This document shows, piece after piece, positions 58,388-64,000 of a stretch of 64,000 nt of DNA. How positions within the stretch are numbered: the first letter of the stretch is position 1; every line of letters starts with the position of its first letter. The notes beneath the pieces were generated by a model. That model searched no databases, had not been told where the DNA came from, and saw only the letters and a program-made list of their open reading frames with translations. The DNA lies in contig NC_045144.1 of assembly GCF_008831285.2 (NCBI RefSeq), positions 13,815,858-13,879,857 on the forward strand. The letters are read 5' to 3'. The position numbers and the translations under genes are program-made. The DNA is from Nymphaea colorata. Taxonomy: Eukaryota; Streptophyta; Magnoliopsida; Nymphaeales; Nymphaeaceae.

Positions 58388-60956
58388 ATGGTTGAAACCA
58401 GAAGCCAAAGCAGGAGAAGGAGTGAAATGGAGCTTGATCAACCTTTTATAGGAGACAGGGGAGAAGAATCCTCTCAGAAACACCTCCCAAGCTGGAAATA
58501 AATGACCCAGAATTTGAGGAATACAGAAGATTTCGGAAATACATGATCATGTTCAATGAAGAACAAGCGCAGGCAGAAAAGCCAAAAAGAAAGGGAAGAA
58601 AACAAGAAAGTACTCATCAAGCAGTTCAGACTCTTCTGAAGACGCTACAACAGAATCTAGTAGTGAGGAAGAACCGAAAACTCCCAAGAAAAAGAAGAAG
58701 GGAGAATCCTGGAAAACAAAAATCCAGGAAGTTGAAAAAAAGTTAAATGCAGTACAACTTAAAGGCAAGAACAAGAGGAATTTCACTTGCGAAGATTTCT
58801 ACGAAAGCTTCGAAAATGACAAACACATAAAAAACTTGCCCAAGAAATTTATCAAATTTGATGGCCATGGAGACCCAAAGGCACATTTGGCCATGTTCTT
58901 TGCTGAATGCTACAAATTCCGCCACAATCATAGGGCCCTCTTTCGATGTTTCCCTAGAAGCCTAGAAGGAATTGCAGCACAATGGTATCGGGAACACATC
59001 AACCCAGTGGAATTGAAAAATTTTGACATGTTAATCAACCTTTTCATCGAAAGGTTCATTCAAAACGTTGAAACTGCACCAACGATCACCACATTATGCT
59101 ATCTAAAACAGAGGCCAGGTGAAAAGGTGAGAGATTTTATTCAGAGGTGGAGGTCTTCTTGCAACAAGATGAGAGACCCAATCTCTCAATCCCATGCACT
59201 GGGATTGATCGTAAACAATTTGACACAACCATTAAGGAGCCTCATTTCCAATGCTCCAATCAAGTCTTTCATCGATCTCACTGAGAGGGCAGAATGCATT
59301 GAAGCAGGAATTGAGAATGGAGCTTTTGATGCTGTCATCCCGGTAAAAGTAAGGGAAGATACAAAAAAGAATAGCAGAAGTCAGAATGCTCCAGCCAACA
59401 TCGTGGCCAACGCTGCAGCCTTCAAGAAAGAAAAGTCCGAATATCCTAAGAATAAAGGGGTAATGGACAAAGCTAGTGGCAGTAGTAGTGGCACCAAAAA
59501 CAAACATCCTGGATGGGGGTACGATAGAAAATTTACCCCATTACAACAAAGTTATGAAGAGGTCATGCATATGCTAATCGAAAGAGGTACTCTGTTTCTC
59601 CCAAAAGTCTCCAACCCCCCACCAATGATGGGGAAAAACAAAGAGCAATTCTGCAAATTTCATCGCGCTCCAGGACATGATACAGAAGACTGCCTTGTAC
59701 TTAAAAATATTGTGCAAGATGCAGTTGACAAAGAAATAATCAAAGAGGTCAGTGAACAGCCGGACATTCTCAAGAATCCTTTTCCTAAACATGGCAAAGG
59801 AATAGTTTCGATGGTCAGATTTTCAACAGGTTGTCAAATTATGGTGACAAACAAAAGGGATACAGCGTCCCTGGATTTCTTTGGATTGCTTTTCAAACAT
59901 GATAAAGGATCCATCAATGCACAAACCGGACTGGTTAAACAAGACCATCTGACAGAGATTGATCAGAAGTCACAAGTGTGCGACCCTGAACCATTGGAAT
60001 CCATTTTCAATGAATTGGACCCCTTACCTGAAGTCAAGAAGGGAGGGTTTAGCCCTAACAGGGGGAATGAATGGGCTTTTGAATTATGTGAAAATAGTCC
60101 GATCACATTCTCTGATAAAGATCTACCAACTGGAGGTGCATCGCACAATGACGCCTTGCACATAGTGATAGAGACAAGGGGCACCAGAGTCTCCCACGTT
60201 TTAATTGATGGTGGAGCAAGCCTGAACATCTGTCCACAACAAACAGCTCGTGAGTTGGGCATAAGACAGGCTGACTATACTCCATCCAAAATTTTCATCC
60301 ATGGATATGACGGGACAGGACAACCATGCCTAGGATGCATATGTCTGGATTTGAATATTTCTGAGACGTATCATCGGGTTTTATTTCATGTGGTGGATAT
60401 AGAACCCTCCTTCAACTTGTTGCTTGGCAGGCCATGGATCCATGCTACCAATGCAGTTCCCTCCACTCTACATCAGTGTGTCAAATGGACTTACAACGGG
60501 AATTCTATAACCATCTATGCAGAGGATAGGGAAAGTCGGCTTGTACACCCAATGATTCCGGTACCAACATATACAATTGAGGTACCCAGTATTCGAGTCT
60601 GCAAAGAAGAAGAAATATCTCAAAGTCTTAGCAGGTTGGCCATTCAGAAACCAAAGAAACAGGTATGGGTGAAAAGGGGTACCAAACTTGAAACAAGTTA
60701 CAAAAGTCATCCGTTGTTCAAGAAATTCTGCCAGAATGAGAAAGGATTGGATTTACTCATACGCCATGGCTACCAGCCATTTACTGGCCTTGGCAAACAT
60801 GAAAATGGAATCTTGGAACCAGTTACCTTGACAGGACAACGAGGCACTCAAGCCTTGGGGTGCCAAAGCTATGAAAAAGTGGATGTTGAGGAAGAATTCA
60901 AGCCAGTACCTTTCGTCAAGAGCAATACCATAGGCGGATGTTCACCATCAACTTGA
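58388..60956 (+). CDS. gag-protease polyprotein of the Ty3/gypsy element (N-terminal frameshifts)
   Basis: The longest clean frame starts at the ATG at 58836 (706 aa), but it is open from 58560 and the matching N-terminus lies in two other frames further up: 58388-58480 (MVETRSQSRRRSEMELDQPF) and about 58480-58590 (EINDPEFEEYRRFRKYM). This gives two apparent frame changes. By 58836 numbering: retrotransposon gag core about 1-135 (HLAMFFAECYKF, AAQWYREHI, FIERFIQ, RPGEKVRDFIQRW); zinc-knuckle variant C273-x2-H-x4-H-x4-C286; retropepsin around D458 (LIDGGASLNIC) with NLLLGRPWIH; and a G-patch-like segment about 644-665 (GYQPFTGLGKHENGI). Gag packages element RNA and protease cleaves the polyprotein. 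Confidence 0.88.
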
Positions 60957-61114
60957 ATCAACAAATCCGCCATCATTTTGTCATTTTGTCGTCATTGTAC
61001 TCAAATAGACCAAGTGTCTTCATTTTGTAATACCTTCAAAAATACAATGACAAATGCAAATTACTTTCATATACAATGTCTCAAATTTCATCTAACTTCT
61101 TTACAATCTTTAGG
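60957..61114 (+). other. Spacer between gag-protease and pol, candidate intron 3' part
   Basis: It contains 'tcattttgtcattttgtcgtc' and ends 'cttctttacaatctttag', a good pyrimidine tract plus AG (61112-61113), immediately before the pol ATG at 61115. Ogre elements are known to carry an intron between protease and reverse transcriptase. No convincing donor could be chosen by eye, so whether this is spliced is undecided. Confidence 0.5.
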
Positions 61115-64000
61115 ATGGCATTTGAGGATCAAACATCAAAAGCTTTTAAGGAGATAAATCCAGAACTCACAGAGGCCGAATGTCCAGAGTTCATCCAAAT
61201 GAGAAAGCAAGATCAACCGTCACCTCTGATTAATGATCCGATTGAGGAAATTAACATTGGCACGGAAGAGAGTCCAAAGATTTTGCAAATTGGAACAAGT
61301 CTCTCAGCAGAAGAAAGAAAAGTGTTGATAGATTTCCTCAAAAAGCATCAAGAAGCCTTTGCGTGGACTTATGAGGACATGCCAGGACTTGATACAAAAT
61401 TAGTCGAGCATCGACTACCATTGAAACCAGAATGCAAGCCAATCAAACAAAAGTTGAGGAAACTAGACCCTCGTCTTGAGGGGCAAGTTAAGGAAGGCCT
61501 GGAAGACCTACTAAAGGCAGGGTTCATCCGAACAATCGACTATCCTGAATGGTTAGCAAACATTGTGGTAGTCCCAAAGAAAAATGGTAAAATTCGGCTC
61601 TGCATCGATTTCAGAGATTTGAATAAGGCTACACCAAAGGATGACTACCCACTTCCAAACATTGACTTGTTGGTAGACAGTACCGCAGGTCACGCTATGT
61701 TCTCCTTTATGGATGGATATTCTGGTTATAACCAAATTAAGTTGGCAGCTCAAGATCAAGCCAAAACATCATTTACAACCCCATGGGGTACCTTCTGCTA
61801 TACAGTAATGCCATTTGGTTTGAAGAACGCTGGGGCAACATATCAAAGGGCTATGGCAGCTATTTTTCATGACCAAATGCATCAAATCATGGATGCATAT
61901 GTAGATGATCTACTAATTAAGTCAAAAACAAGGGAGAATCACATCAACATTCTCTCTCAAGTTTTTGATAGACTCTTACAATACAAACTTAGATTGAATC
62001 CACAAAAATGTGTATTTGGTGTGGAATCCGGTAAGCTTTTGGGATTTATGGTCAGTCAAAAGGGAATCGAGATGGATCCTTCCAAAGCAAAGGCGATCAT
62101 CGAAATGTCACCCCCAACAAATCTTAAGGAGCTACGCAGCTTGCAAGGCAGAATTCAATCAATCAGAAGGTTTATATCTAATCTCGCCATGAGATGCGAA
62201 CCCTTCAACCATTTACTGCGGAAAGGAGTCAAATTTGAATGGGGGCATGAATGTCAAGCCTCATTCGAAAAGATCAAGAAGTATCTTCTTTGCCCACCAA
62301 TTTTAAAACCTCCAATTTTAGGGGAACCTCTACTCCTTTACATCACAGTTAACGATTCAGCCTGTGGTGGATTTCTGGCTCAATATGAAGAAGGATGCCG
62401 AATAGAACATGCCATTTATTACATCAGTAAGACATTTGTGCAGTATGAAAAGAACTACTCGCACATGGAAAAAACTTGCTTAGCCTTGGTGTGGATGTGT
62501 CAAAAATTAAGGCATTATCTATTGGCTTGTGAAGTTAAAATTTTATCTAAACTTAATCCACTCAAATATATCCTCGAACAGCCATTTCTGAATGGAAGGA
62601 TAGCAAAGTGGCAGGTTTTGCTGATGCAATATGATTTGGAATATGTGTCACAAAAATCAATCAAGGGGCAAGCCATTGCAGACCAATTGGCAGATTTTCC
62701 TCTATATGAAGAAATTAGAACAAATGATGATTTTCCAGATGAGCAAATCCTGACAACTGAACCAGAGCCGATTTGGGAGATGTACTTTGATGGATCTAAG
62801 AGCACAGCTGGGGCAGGCATTGGGATACTTTTCATTACACCAGAAAGGGAAATGATTCCTTACTCTCTCAAATTGAATTTTTCCTGCACGCATAATATGG
62901 CAGAGTACGAGGCCCTAATCCAAGGACTCAAAATGTTGCTCAAATTTAAAGTGCAGAGAGTTCGCATTTTTGGAGATTCTCTCTTGGCTGTCAGTCAGGT
63001 CAATGGAGATTGGCAAGTCAAAGATAAAAAATTGATCCCATATCAAGAGTTAGCAGCTTCCCTCTTAAGACAGTTCGAGGAATGTCAACTCTTACATGTC
63101 AAAAGAGAATTTAACCCAATAGCAGACGGTTTAGCCAGTTTAGGCTCTACCATTGCCTTCAAACCTGGAGAATCTATCAGATCTTTTGAAGTTGGAAGAC
63201 TCGAACAACCATCTTTTGTCATACCAGAACAGGTGTTGCAAGCAGAAAGTAGAGAAACACCATGGTATCAGAACATCAAGGATTTTCTCCAAACTGGAAC
63301 ACTTCCACCAGAAATGTCTCGAAAAGAGCAAAGAGTTTTGAGACACATGTCTTCAAGATATTTCATTCTAGCCGACATCCTATACAGAAGAGGATTCAGC
63401 ACAGAATATGCTAGATGTCTCGATGCAAATGAGGCACTAGAAGTCATTCAAGAAGCCCATGAAGGAATTTGTGGGGGACATGTAGGGTATCAGACCCTCG
63501 TCAAGCAGATAGTCAGAGCAGGGTACTATTGGCCCACAATGCAAAGAGACTGTCACCAATTTGTCAAGAAATGCATCAAATGTCAGTTGCATGCACCATC
63601 AATTCATGCTCCAGCAGCGTACCTTCATTCGGTCAGCTCACCATGGCCATTCTCCATGTGGGCCTTCGACGTAGTCGGTCCAATCAATCCACCTGCCTCA
63701 AATGGACACAGGTATTTTCTTGCAGCTACAGATTACTTCACCAAATGGGTGGAAGCGATCACTTTAAAAACAGTCGAAGGACAACACGTAGTGTCCTTCA
63801 TTCATAAAAATCTTTTGTGTAGATTTGGCATCCCGCATGATATCGTTTCTGATAACGGTACTCATTTCAAAAATGAGAAAATGCGCAATCTTTGTCATAA
63901 ACACAAAATACAACATCACTTTTCTGCCCCATATTACCCTCAAGGTAATGGTCAGGCAGAAGCAACCAACAAGATTTTGATTCGTGTCTTAGAAAGGACA
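61115..64000 (+). CDS. pol polyprotein (RT, RNase H, second RNase H, integrase), continues past window
   Basis: Open for 962 codons to the last base. From the ATG: linker with a SLSAEERKVLIDFLKKHQ segment; reverse transcriptase about 110-330 with D200 (SFMDGYSGYNQI) and YVDD at 262-265; first RNase H about 400-500, where the usual TDH motif is replaced by SKLNPLK (about 478), so it is probably inactive; second, archaeal-type RNase H about 555-680 with D559 (YFDGS), E597 (MAEYEAL), D621 (FGDSLLAV) and D671 (IADGLAS) all kept; integrase with zinc residues H782, H788, C820 and C823, then D852 (FDVVGP), D913 (SDNGTHF) and E949 (GQAEATNK), spacing DD35E. This enzyme set copies and inserts the element. 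The C-terminus is outside the window. Confidence 0.93.
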   Translation, partial: MAFEDQTSKAFKEINPELTEAECPEFIQMRKQDQPSPLINDPIEEINIGTEESPKILQIGTSLSAEERKVLIDFLKKHQEAFAWTYEDMPGLDTKLVEHRLPLKPECKPIKQKLRKLDPRLEGQVKEGLEDLLKAGFIRTIDYPEWLANIVVVPKKNGKIRLCIDFRDLNKATPKDDYPLPNIDLLVDSTAGHAMFSFMDGYSGYNQIKLAAQDQAKTSFTTPWGTFCYTVMPFGLKNAGATYQRAMAAIFHDQMHQIMDAYVDDLLIKSKTRENHINILSQVFDRLLQYKLRLNPQKCVFGVESGKLLGFMVSQKGIEMDPSKAKAIIEMSPPTNLKELRSLQGRIQSIRRFISNLAMRCEPFNHLLRKGVKFEWGHECQASFEKIKKYLLCPPILKPPILGEPLLLYITVNDSACGGFLAQYEEGCRIEHAIYYISKTFVQYEKNYSHMEKTCLALVWMCQKLRHYLLACEVKILSKLNPLKYILEQPFLNGRIAKWQVLLMQYDLEYVSQKSIKGQAIADQLADFPLYEEIRTNDDFPDEQILTTEPEPIWEMYFDGSKSTAGAGIGILFITPEREMIPYSLKLNFSCTHNMAEYEALIQGLKMLLKFKVQRVRIFGDSLLAVSQVNGDWQVKDKKLIPYQELAASLLRQFEECQLLHVKREFNPIADGLASLGSTIAFKPGESIRSFEVGRLEQPSFVIPEQVLQAESRETPWYQNIKDFLQTGTLPPEMSRKEQRVLRHMSSRYFILADILYRRGFSTEYARCLDANEALEVIQEAHEGICGGHVGYQTLVKQIVRAGYYWPTMQRDCHQFVKKCIKCQLHAPSIHAPAAYLHSVSSPWPFSMWAFDVVGPINPPASNGHRYFLAATDYFTKWVEAITLKTVEGQHVVSFIHKNLLCRFGIPHDIVSDNGTHFKNEKMRNLCHKHKIQHHFSAPYYPQGNGQAEATNKILIRVLERT

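Larger units (their letters stand above)
55318..64000 (+). mobile_element. Tat/Ogre-type Ty3/gypsy retrotransposon, 5' part
   Basis: The order is LTR end (to 56232), primer-binding site (56235), leader, extra PMD ORF (57128-58204), gag-protease (58388-60956) and pol (61115 to the window edge). An extra ORF before gag, a G-patch-like segment after protease, a second archaeal-type RNase H and separate gag-pro and pol ORFs are hallmarks of the Tat lineage, Ogre in particular. The 3' part of integrase, the polypurine tract and the 3' LTR lie beyond 64000. The left end of the 5' LTR is hidden by the gap or lies beyond it. Pol is uninterrupted over 962 codons, so this is a fairly recent insertion, although the gag start is disrupted. 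Confidence 0.92.

Noticed and set aside
55318-64000. Endogenous pararetrovirus or true plant virus
   Set aside because: The element has an LTR end, a primer site and an integrase, and no movement or coat protein region; domain order is that of a Tat-lineage Ty3/gypsy retrotransposon.

Overview
This is nuclear DNA from a seed plant, most likely a flowering plant. It is AT-rich, gene-poor and packed with decayed transposable elements of typical plant families: Ty1/copia, a Tat/Ogre-type Ty3/gypsy element, hAT, CACTA, LINE and a tRNA-derived SINE. One host gene has the nine-exon layout and active-site residues of plant S1/P1 nucleases. The species cannot be named from the sequence. A run of 100 N at 55218-55317 is an assembly gap.

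Layout. 1-2115: end of a tandem satellite with a unit near 167 bp, running off the left edge. 2250-4660 (minus): decayed plant-mobile-domain (PMD) type gene. 4.7-8.6 kb: AT-rich DNA with a pair of long direct repeats. 12825-14720: small copia element with both LTRs, whose middle is deleted so that gag runs into reverse transcriptase. 19744-22430 (minus): copia relic carrying an internal tandem duplication. 22.7-23.6 kb: fragments of formula-like plant repeats. 24.7-26.6 kb (minus): hAT transposase relic. 28.25-31.69 kb: 3' half of a CACTA element with a recognisable terminus. 34631-36755 (plus): S1/P1 nuclease gene, apparently intact. 37102-37330: tRNA-derived SINE. 41.29-44.82 kb (plus): copia pol with several stops and frameshifts plus one LTR. 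48.8-49.8 kb: LINE 3' end. 49.85-51.08 kb (minus): another copia 3' end. 51.1-52.0 kb: GA-rich tandem repeats. 53.0-53.66 kb: 324-bp tandem duplication in what looks like a gene 5' region.

The most interesting unit is the right-hand 8.7 kb: the 5' part of a large Tat/Ogre-like Ty3/gypsy retrotransposon. In order it shows the LTR end, a primer-binding site, a long leader, an extra 358-aa ORF with a plant mobile domain, gag-protease with a G-patch-like tail, and a pol ORF (reverse transcriptase, degenerate RNase H, second archaeal-type RNase H, integrase) that is still open at the window edge. Pol keeps all the catalytic residues I can check. The gag N-terminus appears frameshifted. A 23-bp RNA stem could form between the LTR end and the leader, enclosing the primer-binding site.

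The genes do not form a shared pathway. The nuclease is the only convincing host gene; everything else recognisable belongs to mobile elements in different states of decay.
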